DNA of 64,000 nt, from positions 62,001 to 126,000 of the forward strand of contig NZ_BMTW01000019.1 in assembly GCF_014649875.1 (NCBI RefSeq), written 5' to 3'. Shown in pieces: positions 57,641 through 64,000 of this stretch; within the stretch, counting starts at the first letter, position 1; each line of letters starts with the position of its first letter. The stretch comes from Streptomyces rubiginosohelvolus. GTDB taxonomy: Bacteria > Actinomycetota > Actinomycetes > Streptomycetales > Streptomycetaceae. A program made the position numbers and the translations under genes. The notes below the pieces were generated by a model that was not told the DNA's origin, searched no databases, and worked only from the letters and a program-made list of their open reading frames with translations.

Positions 57641-59155
57641 ATGCGTGCTCGGAGCATAGGTGCGGCAGCCGCCACGGGGTTGGCGCTGGTGGCCGCCCGC
57701 GACCTCGTGCAGAAGAAGCACGCGCTGCTGAGGAACTTTCCCCTGGTGGGACACGCCAGGTATGTGCTGGAGACGATCGGCCCCGAGCTACGGCAGTACA
57801 TCGTGACGTCCAACGACGAGGAGCGTCCCTTCAGCCGTGACCAGCGCAGCTGGATCTACGCGTCGGCGAAGGGGGAGAACAACTACTTCGGGTTCGGCAC
57901 CGACAACGACGTCGAGCACGTGCAGGGTCATGCATACGTGAAGCAGCGTACGTTCGCCGGTGAGCTGCCCGATCTGAGCGACCCACAGGCGGCTTTGCCC
58001 TCGGCCAAGGTGCTCGGCGGACCGCGCGGCCGCGCGAAGGCGTTCCGCCCGGCGAGCGTCATCAACATCTCGGCGATGAGCTTCGGCTCGCTGTCCGGCG
58101 CGGCCGTCACGGCGCTCAACAAGGGCGCGGCGCTGGCCGGGACGATGCAGAACACCGGCGAGGGCGGCCTGTCGCCCTACCACCTCAACGGCGGGGACCT
58201 CGTCCTCCAGATCGGTACGTCGTACTTCGGCTGCCGCAACGAGGACGGGACGTTCAACCTCGACAAGCTCAAGTCCATGCTCGCGGACGCGCCCGTCAAG
58301 GCGATCGAGATCAAGCTCTCGCAGGGCGCGAAACCGGGGCTCGGCGGCATGCTGCCGGGCGCCAAGGTGACCGACGAGATCGCCCGGATCCGCGACATTC
58401 CCGCGGGCCAGGACTGCGCTTCGCCGTCGCGGCACACCGCGTTCCACGACGTGGACTCGATGCTCGACTTCGTGGAACTGCTGGCCACGGAGACCGGACT
58501 GCCGGTCGGGATCAAGAGCGCCATCGGGGAGATGGACTTCTGGGAGGAACTCGCCACCCTGATGGAGCGGGGCGAGCGAGGGGTCGACTTCGTGACCGTC
58601 GACGGTGGCGAAGGCGGCACCGGGGCGGCTCCCCTGATCTTCGCCGACTCGGTGTCCCTGCCGTTCCGCATGGGCTTCTCCCGCGTCTACGGCGTGTTCG
58701 CCGAGCGGGGCCTGACCGACGACATCACCTTCATCGGCTCCGGCAAGCTCGGCCTGCCCGAGAACGCCGTCGTCGCGTTCGCCCTCGGTGTCGACATGAT
58801 CAACGTGGGCCGTGAGGCGATGCTGTCCATCGGCTGCATCCAGGCCCAGAAGTGCCACACCGACAAGTGCCCCACCGGCATCGCCACCCAGAACCCGTGG
58901 CTGGCACGCGGCATCGACGCGCCCTCGAAGGGCATCCGGGCCGCGATGTACCTGCGCACCCTGCGCAGGGAGTTGCTGAAAGTCTCGGGCGCCGTCGGCG
59001 TCCCCCACCCGTCACTCATCACCCCCACCGACATAGACATCCTGAACGGCGACTACGACGCCCGCAGCCTGGGAAGCGTGTACGGCTACAAGGACGGCTG
59101 GGGCTCGCTCGGCCCGGAGCTCGCCCATGAGATCGCCGAACTGCTCACCACCTGA
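57641..59155 (+). CDS. FMN-binding glutamate-synthase-family protein (GltB2 domain)
   Basis: 504 residues. After an N-terminal hydrophobic stretch (SIGAAAATGLALVAARDLV, possibly a membrane anchor) comes the GltB FMN-binding barrel: INISAMSFGSLSGAAVTALN, MQNTGEGGLSPYHLNGGDLVLQ in outline, and FVTVDGGEGGTGAAPLIF. The Fe-S cysteines lie in CIQAQKCHTDKCPTGIATQ, as in glutamate synthase. The amidotransferase domain is absent, so it does not hydrolyse glutamine itself. Stand-alone proteins of this type have no settled function. I prefer ATG 57641 (GAGGAGAGG upstream) over 57596. Confidence 0.85.
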   Translation: MRARSIGAAAATGLALVAARDLVQKKHALLRNFPLVGHARYVLETIGPELRQYIVTSNDEERPFSRDQRSWIYASAKGENNYFGFGTDNDVEHVQGHAYVKQRTFAGELPDLSDPQAALPSAKVLGGPRGRAKAFRPASVINISAMSFGSLSGAAVTALNKGAALAGTMQNTGEGGLSPYHLNGGDLVLQIGTSYFGCRNEDGTFNLDKLKSMLADAPVKAIEIKLSQGAKPGLGGMLPGAKVTDEIARIRDIPAGQDCASPSRHTAFHDVDSMLDFVELLATETGLPVGIKSAIGEMDFWEELATLMERGERGVDFVTVDGGEGGTGAAPLIFADSVSLPFRMGFSRVYGVFAERGLTDDITFIGSGKLGLPENAVVAFALGVDMINVGREAMLSIGCIQAQKCHTDKCPTGIATQNPWLARGIDAPSKGIRAAMYLRTLRRELLKVSGAVGVPHPSLITPTDIDILNGDYDARSLGSVYGYKDGWGSLGPELAHEIAELLTT

Positions 59156-59159
59156 GCCA

Positions 59160-59845
59160 ACCACTCGGCCACCTGTCGTCAGCCGTCATGCCCTGCGCAG
59201 CACGCCCACCGAGTCGACGGTGGCGTGCACCGGGTGCGGAGTGCACCGCGTGCGCGAGCATCAAGTGCTCATCGCACATCGCCTCCAGGGTGTCGGCGGT
59301 GTCCGGGTGCTCGGGGTCCGGGATCACGTTCACCGTGAACCCGGATGATGCTGCGGGCGATGCCCGGCGCCGCTGTGACGGAGGAGTCCCGCGCCCAGTC
59401 CTGCAGCGCGGACAGCAGCGCGCACCCGACCTCGTCCAGCGCGAAGGAGCCCGTGGACAGATCTGCCCCGTCCACGGCCGTGGTGGGATCAGGTACGGCA
59501 TGGAGGTCTCCCCAGACGGGTGGCGCCGCGCTGATCGCGGCGACACACCGCAGCAGCCCGGACCGCACCGCAGCCGGTCGGCGGACGAGCGGCTGAGCCA
59601 GGCGTGCAGGTGGCCGGAGAGATCGCCGAGTAACTGCTCCTGCGCCGCTGTCAGGTCGGCGTACCGGGGTGCGGGGTGCGGCAGCGGAGCGGGTAAGAGT
59701 TCCTGGATCGCTCGGCGGGTGTGGGACCCGGAGGAGTCCCGGACGATGCGGGGCAGGCACGCTTCGAGCGCCTCGCGCACGGAGGCCGGGCTCAAGCCGG
59801 GCGGCAGGGTGCGCTGGATGTGGCCGTGAAGGTCGCCCTCGCAGT
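59160..59845 (-). pseudogene. Frameshifted remnant of an unidentified gene fused to IS debris
   Basis: One minus-strand frame from the IS junction encodes VTDYCEGDLHGHIQRTLPPG then SPASVREALEACLPRIVRD, RYADLTAAQEQLLGDLSGH and LHAWLSRS. After apparent frame changes, ALDEVGCALLSALQDWARDS and TVNVIPDPEHPDTADTLEAM appear. These pieces look like real protein of Streptomyces composition, but no frame is continuous. I do not recognise the family. Confidence 0.45.
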
Positions 59846-60275
59846 AGTCGGTGACGCGCCCGCCCCGGGATCGACCGAGTGCCTGATGCGCCTGCGAGCG
59901 GCCCGGATCTTCCGGTTCGTCCCTGTCTGCGTCCCCCTTTTACGGGCGCCCGCGGCGTGCTGGTGGGCCCGGTTGATCGTGGAGTCAACGGCGACGATCC
60001 ACTCCACCCGGCCCCCCGCGTCATCATGGACCTGGACATGCCCCAGCAGCTTCGCCCACGTGCCATCGGCCTCTCGGCGGGCGAACCGCTCGTAGACGGT
60101 CTGCCACGGCCCATACCGCTCGGGCAGGTCGCGCCAAGGAGCCCCGGTCCGTAGCCGCCACAGCACACGTTGACCACCTGCCGGTGATCGCGCCACGGAC
60201 GGCCCCGTCCGTCCACCTGGGGCAAAAGGGGCTCTATCCGCCCCATGCCGCATCCGTCAACTCACCTCGACCTGC
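59846..60275 (-). mobile_element. Decayed IS5-family transposase, N-terminal part
   Basis: Adjoining frames encode ELTDAAW, then GRIEPLLPQVDGRGRPWRDH, then VLWRLRTGAPWRDLPERYGP and VEWIVAVDSTINRAHQHAAG, then ALGRSRGG. That is the N-terminal and first DDE-Asp region (AVDSTI) of IS5-group transposases. Frame changes are needed near 60243 (one G lost in a GGGG run) and near 60170. The sequence stops matching at ALGRSRGG (about 59846), where unrelated sequence begins, so the C-terminal DDE residues are absent and the element is dead. Confidence 0.75.
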
Positions 60276-60285
60276 CACAAGATCA

Positions 60286-60304
60286 ATTATCAGACCGGCT
60301 ATAG
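60286..60304. repeat. IS-end-like direct repeat bracketing the methyltransferase gene
   Basis: ATTATCAGACCGGCTATAG here and ATTGTCAGACAGGCTCTAG at 61025-61043 match at 16 of 19 positions in the same orientation. Their complement (CTAGAGCCTGTCTGACAAT) resembles IS5/IS427-type ends. The first copy lies just outside the decayed IS5 transposase; the second abuts the element beginning at 61040. Confidence 0.6.
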
Positions 60305-60314
60305 AGTCCTGCCC

Positions 60315-60944
60315 GTGGTGAATCACCAGGACGAGACCAGGACGGCCTACAACGGTGTTGTCGAGCTGTACGCATCGCTGTTCGCAAACCGGCTGGAAAC
60401 ACAGCCCTTCTCCCGGGCCATGATCGGCACCTTCGCCGAACTGGTGCGCGCGACAGGCAACCCGCGGGCAGCGGACGTCGGGTGCGGGCCCGGACATCTG
60501 ACAGCCATGCTGCACGAACTCGGCCTGGACGCCTTCGGACTAGACCTCGCCCCCGGCATGATCGACCACGCCCGGCAGGCCCATCCGGCGCTGCGCTTCC
60601 AGGAGGCGCGGATGGAATCCCTGCCGATCGAGGACGCCGCGCTCGGCGGCGTACTGGCCCACTACTCAATGATCCACACGCCTCCGGGAGAACTACCGGA
60701 GCTGCTCGCCGAACAGGCACGCGTCCTGGCGCCGGATGGCCTGCTCCTGGTCTCCTTCTTCGGGACCGACGAACAAGAACCGGTCCGCTTCGACCATAAG
60801 GTGGCGCCCGCCTACAGCTGGCCGGCGGATCGCCTCGCCGAACTCCTGGCCGACGCCGGGCTCGTTCCCTTCGCCCGGTTGCTCCACGATCCAGCCTCCG
60901 AAAGGGGCTTCCTCGACGCCCATCTGCTGGCCCGCCGTTCGTAG
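60315..60944 (+). CDS. Class I SAM-dependent methyltransferase
   Basis: 209 residues. Motif I is ADVGCGPGHLTAMLHELG (about 53-70), with the acidic residue after strand 2 in FGLDLAPGMIDHARQ; GGVLAHYSMIHTPPGELPEL gives the Methyltransf_11-like middle. No substrate-specific domain is present. GTG start (GTG at 60315 or 60318) without a strong ribosome binding site. It is bracketed by IS-end-like direct repeats, so it may have arrived with, or been shaped by, insertion elements. Its promoter is probably close to the IS debris. Confidence 0.85.
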   Translation: MVNHQDETRTAYNGVVELYASLFANRLETQPFSRAMIGTFAELVRATGNPRAADVGCGPGHLTAMLHELGLDAFGLDLAPGMIDHARQAHPALRFQEARMESLPIEDAALGGVLAHYSMIHTPPGELPELLAEQARVLAPDGLLLVSFFGTDEQEPVRFDHKVAPAYSWPADRLAELLADAGLVPFARLLHDPASERGFLDAHLLARRS

Positions 60945-61039
60945 GCCCTGCCCGGTAATCCCCGCCGGACGGTCGGCGCACCTCCCGATGGCCAACTCGG
61001 CCGAACCTCGCTGATTGGACGGGGATTGTCAGACAGGCT

Positions 61040-61058
61040 CTAGCTTGATCTTTAACCT
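61040..61058 (+). repeat. Left terminal inverted repeat
   Basis: CTAGCTTGATCTTTAACCT, the exact reverse complement of 63291-63309. It overlaps by 4 bp the IS-end-like repeat at 61025-61043. Confidence 0.85.
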
Positions 61059-61110
61059 ACTGTGCTGTGCGCCAGGACTGTATGTCGGTCGCTGGTGATA
61101 TCTGTAGGGC

Positions 61111-61695
61111 GTGGAAGATGCGACCTTGAGTGCGATAGCCCTGCTAGGTGAAGCCTTCGCGGCAGAGACCCGTCGTCGACCGCTGGGTTGGCAGGGGCTT
61201 CGGTCGTGGGAGGACCAGCAGGGTGTTGTGTTGCCCGAGCCGTATCGCACCTTCGTGGCCGAGATTGCGAACGGAACGAACGAGGGCCCGATGGACGAGG
61301 GTGGCCTTTTGCCTCTGGGAGCAAAACCCGACAGCTGGGTCAGTTGGAAAGCTGACTGTTGGATGAGTCCTGAGCCGTTCGACGGCACCGCCGTACGCAA
61401 GCCCGACCGGCCCTTCCCGCTTGTAGAGGAATGGCAGTGGGAGTACGAGTACTACGACAACGCTCTCCACTCGTCGCCACTGCATGAGACCTACCAGCAC
61501 GGCTCGGTGCTTCTGGGCAGTGACCAACCCGGCGACTACTGGACGTTGGTGGTGACTGGCCCGCAGCGCGGCCAGGTGTGGTGGCTCAGAGACGGATGCG
61601 CCACACCCTATTCTTCGTCCGGAGAACTTGGAGTCGACTTCCTGGACTGGGTGAGGGACTGGCACCTCGGGCAGGGGTGGTGGCGCTCCGAGTAA
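61111..61695 (+). CDS. SUKH-family (SMI1/KNR4-like) protein
   Basis: 194 residues. It has the SUKH signature: LGWQGLRSWEDQQGVVLPEP, then YRTFVAEIANGTNEGPMDEG and LLPLGAKPDSW. GSVLLGSDQPGDYWTLVVTG and GVDFLDWVRDW near the C-terminus complete the fold. In bacteria SUKH proteins are mostly immunity proteins against toxins of polymorphic or contact-dependent systems. No toxin is adjacent. It lies between the two 19-bp ends of an insertion element, so it is an orphan cargo gene. GTG start at 61111; GTAGGG upstream is a weak ribosome binding site. Confidence 0.85.
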   Translation: MEDATLSAIALLGEAFAAETRRRPLGWQGLRSWEDQQGVVLPEPYRTFVAEIANGTNEGPMDEGGLLPLGAKPDSWVSWKADCWMSPEPFDGTAVRKPDRPFPLVEEWQWEYEYYDNALHSSPLHETYQHGSVLLGSDQPGDYWTLVVTGPQRGQVWWLRDGCATPYSSSGELGVDFLDWVRDWHLGQGWWRSE

Positions 61696-61779
61696 CCTCA
61701 GCATCTCAATCGCGACCCTCATAAGTCGGACGGTTCGTCGCCTTTGATCACTCGGACTGATAACTGGACTACTTACGGG

Positions 61780-61839
61780 CGGCCTTCGGCTGAGCATGTG
61801 ATCCGACCAAGGAACACACAACGCTCAGCACGAAGGCCG
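61780..61839. repeat. Long inverted repeat before the transposase gene
   Basis: CGGCCTTCG plus GCTGAGC (61780-61795) pair with GCTCAGC-A-CGAAGGCCG (61823-61839), 16 bp with one bulged A and a 27-nt loop. It ends 5 bp before the transposase ATG and could form a hairpin in read-through mRNA that hides the start. Confidence 0.8.
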
Positions 61840-61844
61840 TGGGG

Positions 61845-63297
61845 ATGAGTCTGTCGCATCACACTGTCCGGCAGGATCCGTTTGCGGAACTGTCACGCCT
61901 CCGGGGTGAGTTCTACTCCTGTCTGACCAGGCGTGCGGACGCGCTGTTCGAGCTCGCGGACGCGGTGTTGTGCGCGGACGGTCCGGTCCGCTCTTTGGTG
62001 GAGCTGTCGCTGGTGGGTGAACACCGACGCGGGCACGGCGGGCTCTACGACGCCCTGTCCGCGGGCCGGGTGGACGTTTGCCCGGCTGCGACGGGCCTTA
62101 GCGACAGTGCAGCTGCCGCGGGCGGCGGACGGCCGGCTGGTCCTGGCCGCCGATCTCACCTGCTGGCTGCGGCCCAGCGCCCACACCTCACCGCAGCGGA
62201 TCCTGTGCCACACCTATGGGCGAGGCAACGACCAGCACATTCCCGTTCCCGGCTGGCCGTACTCGGTGATCTGCGCACTTGAGACGGGTCGCAGTTCCTG
62301 GACCGCACCGCTGGACGCGCTGCGTCTGGCACCTGGCGATGACGCCGCCACTGTCACGGCTCGGCAGATGCGCGAGCTCGTCGAGTGGCTGATCGATGCC
62401 GGGCAGTGGACAGACGGCGATCCGGAGATCCTGGTCGTGGTGGATGCCGGCTACGACGTTCCCCGCCTGGCCTTCCTTCTGAAAGATCTCCCAGTGCAGG
62501 TGCTAGGCCGGATGCGCTCGGACCGCGTCCTACGGCGTGCGGTCCCGACGCGTGAGCCCGGTGTCCGGGGCCGGCCGCCCCGTCATGGCGGCGAGTTCGT
62601 GTTCAGCGACCCGGCCACCTGGGACACCCCCGACGCCCAGACGGTTACCGCAACCCGCCTCTACGGCACCGCCACCGCACGGGCATGGGGACTCCATCCG
62701 CGACTGACCCACCGTTCGGCCTGGACTTCCCAGCTGGGTGCCCTGCCGTTGATCGAGGGCACGGTGATCCGTCTGCAGGTCGAGCACCTGCCCAGCGGCG
62801 CGACACCGAAGCCGGTCTGGCTGTGGTGGTCAGGTACCGACGCCTCCGGGCCCGAGGTCGACATGCTCTGGCAGGCATTCCTGCGGCGCTTCGATATCGA
62901 GCACACCTTCCGACTGTTCAAGCAGACCCTGGGCTGGACTTGCCCGAAGATCCGCACCCCCGAAGCCGCCGACCGTTGGACCTGGCTGATCCTCACCGTC
63001 TTCACCCAGCTACGTCTCGCCCGTCCGCTTGCGGCAGACCTCCGACGGCCGTGGGAAGAGCCGACCTCGCCCGACAGGCTCACCCCCGCACGAGTCCGCC
63101 GCGACTTTCGGCACCTCTGCCCGAAGGCCGCCTGCCCAGCCGGAGCACCGAAATCGACGCAGCCCGGTCCACGGCCACCCGGCCGCAAGAACAGCCAGCC
63201 CACCGCACGCTACGACGTGCACACCGTCGGCAAACCCGGCCCCGCAAAGCGACGAACGAAGAAGTCAACGACCCCACGCCCACGCCGCACAGGTTAA
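61845..63297 (+). pseudogene. DDE transposase with a one-base frameshift
   Basis: Frame 1 (61845-about 62076) encodes LSRLRGEFYSCLTRRADALF and GPVRSLVELSLVGEHRRGHG, ending GRVDV. The rest continues in the next frame from ARLRRALATVQLPRAADGRL to GRKNSQPTARYDVHTVGKPG. An extra T in GTTT at 62077-62079 separates them; with GTT the product would be one protein of about 480 residues. DDE-type catalytic context is seen in LVLAADLTCWLRP, ILVVVDAGYDVPRLAFLL and RFDIEHTFRLFKQTLGW. A TTA codon occurs early (about 62099). Inactivation is more likely than programmed shifting because homologues I know are single-frame. Confidence 0.85.
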
Positions 63298-63309
63298 AGA
63301 TCAAGCTAG
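63291..63309 (-). repeat. Right terminal inverted repeat
   Basis: AGGTTAAAGATCAAGCTAG, exact complement of the left end at 61040-61058. It includes the transposase stop codon. Confidence 0.85.
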
Positions 63310-63354
63310 GGGGGTGACCCGTGAGTGATGGCGAGGCTTCGCCAGCGTCTTCGC

Positions 63355-63684
63355 ATGACGACTGAGAGCGCCCGCCGGGATCTGACGGCCACATGCACGG
63401 CTGCGGACAGCTGCTACATCCTGCGCGTGGTGCGTGAGGGCAGCAGTGAACTCCTCGCGGAGAAGGACCTCACGCACTGGCCCGACTGGCCCGCCTTCCC
63501 GGTCGATGCCGCCCACGCGGCGGGGAGTGAACTCGTGATGCTCGGCTACATGATCTGGCCCGACAGCATCACGCCGGACTCGCTCCTGGGGTGGCAGCCT
63601 GTGCCGGATGGGCGGGGGTGGTCGGCGCGGGTCGGAACGTTCGAGCAGCTGCGAGACGCCGGAATGCGGGACGCTCAAATCTGA
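63355..63684 (+). CDS. Hypothetical protein beside the insertion element
   Basis: 109 residues from ATG 63355 (119 from a GTG at 63325). CYILRVVREGSSELLAEKDLTHWPDWPAF in outline, then ELVMLGYMIWPDSITPDSLLGW. Trp- and acid-rich, soluble, no recognised domain. The start lies only 46 bp from the element's right end and there is no clear ribosome binding site, so the original 5' end may have been removed by the insertion. Confidence 0.55.
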   Translation: MTTESARRDLTATCTAADSCYILRVVREGSSELLAEKDLTHWPDWPAFPVDAAHAAGSELVMLGYMIWPDSITPDSLLGWQPVPDGRGWSARVGTFEQLRDAGMRDAQI

Positions 63685-63783
63685 TCGCGGCAGCGCGAAG
63701 GGCCGTCCGACCGGCGGTGATCCGGATACGCTGTTGCCCGGGGTGTGGTGCTTCCCCCGGCGACACCGCATCCCGTCACGACG

Positions 63784-63826
63784 AAGGGCCGTTCCGTACC
63801 CGTTTCCGGGGTACGGAACGGCCCTT
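63784..63826. terminator. Strong 18-bp hairpin terminator; rest of 63685-64000 empty
   Basis: AAGGGCCGTTCCGTACCC (63784-63801) pairs perfectly with 63809-63826 over a 7-nt loop and is followed by TTCGTGTT. In the remaining sequence from 63685 to 64000 I see no convincing gene; a short plus-strand frame ending at 63958 is not supported. Confidence 0.85.
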
Positions 63827-64000
63827 TCGTGTTCCGGTCCAGTGGTTCAACAGGCCGCTGAGCAGGTGGAAGTGAGTGACGGGGCGGGTACCTACCGTGT
63901 TTTTGCCCTGCTCAATCGTGGTGATCCTCACGCCGTCAGACGTGATCGATCAGGCTAGTTTTCTCCGGTGTGACTAACTCTCAGATTCCGGTTTCCGGTT

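Larger units (their letters stand above)
61040..63309. mobile_element. Insertion element with passenger SUKH gene and frameshifted transposase
   Basis: A 2270-bp segment is bounded by perfect 19-bp inverted repeats, with CTAGCTTGATCTTTAACCT at 61040-61058 and its exact complement at 63291-63309. Inside are a SUKH-family gene (61111-61695), a long inverted repeat (61780-61839) and a DDE transposase gene with a one-base frameshift. I see no target-site duplication outside the ends. The transposase-only elements I know of this type are nearer 1.5 kb, so the SUKH gene appears to be cargo (inference). Confidence 0.65.

Noticed and set aside
62077..62079. Programmed ribosomal frameshift in the transposase
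   Set aside because: GTTTGCC is not a typical slippery sequence in high-GC bacteria and no stimulatory structure is evident just downstream; a one-base insertion is simpler.
63608..63958. Plus-strand frame across the terminal hairpin
   Set aside because: It runs through a perfect 18-bp terminator stem and overlaps another gene. The residues show no protein-like pattern.

Overview
The window is high-GC DNA from a Streptomyces or very close actinomycete. The evidence is an A-factor-type gamma-butyrolactone synthase (AfsA/ScbA) beside ScbR-type receptors, DmdR-type iron boxes, a perfect CebR operator, an ECF42 sigma factor with its DGPF partner, a SARP regulator, about seven TetR regulators, and a rare TTA (bldA) codon in a secreted cellulase. 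No rRNA, tRNA, CRISPR array, NRPS or PKS gene is visible.

Layout. 1-4.4 kb: truncated O-methyltransferase with an iron box at its start, a divergent LysG/LysE exporter pair, and a divergent quinone-oxidoreductase/GlxA-type AraC pair. 4.4-7.9 kb: butyrolactone signalling locus (scbR, scbA, NmrA-like reductase, second receptor homologue) with candidate ARE operators. 8-16.4 kb: MmyB-type regulator with an alcohol dehydrogenase; a small repeat protein overlapping a FUSC-type membrane protein gene; an AGPS-like flavoenzyme divergent from a TetR; an esterase remnant; an AI-2E-type permease. 16.5-25.3 kb: HelR/HelD-type RNA polymerase helicase, SRPBCC protein, small Cys4 protein, secreted GH30-ricin enzyme with a divergent TetR, MerR regulator, fused double alpha/beta hydrolase. 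25.4-32.6 kb: ohr/ohrR peroxide module, MFS-TetR efflux operon under a 32-bp perfect palindrome, ThpR, and a second MFS pump with a divergent XRE-cupin regulator.

32.6-37.8 kb is a secreted-enzyme segment: PQQ-type sugar dehydrogenase, GH6 cellulase with CebR boxes and a DasR-like site, and an HtaA haem-binding protein under a strong iron box. 37.8-54.4 kb: RsbW-like ATPase, ECF42/DGPF module, saccharopine dehydrogenase-like enzyme with a divergent TetR, several hydrolases, a 1000-residue PA14/beta-propeller/carbohydrate-binding/DUF1080 exoprotein, a TIGR04222-type protein, a SARP, and a TetR-SDR pair with a duplicated operator.

54.4-64 kb is accessory. It holds a DUF1801 protein, an acetolactate-synthase-like enzyme followed by a GltB-like flavoprotein, gene fragments, a decayed IS5-type transposase, a methyltransferase bracketed by IS-end-like repeats, and a 2.27-kb segment with perfect 19-bp inverted ends that encloses a SUKH (SMI1/KNR4) gene and a frameshifted transposase.

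Most of the window is independent regulator-plus-target pairs. The shared themes are extracellular nutrient capture (cellulose, glycans, haem iron), chemical signalling, and efflux or detoxification.
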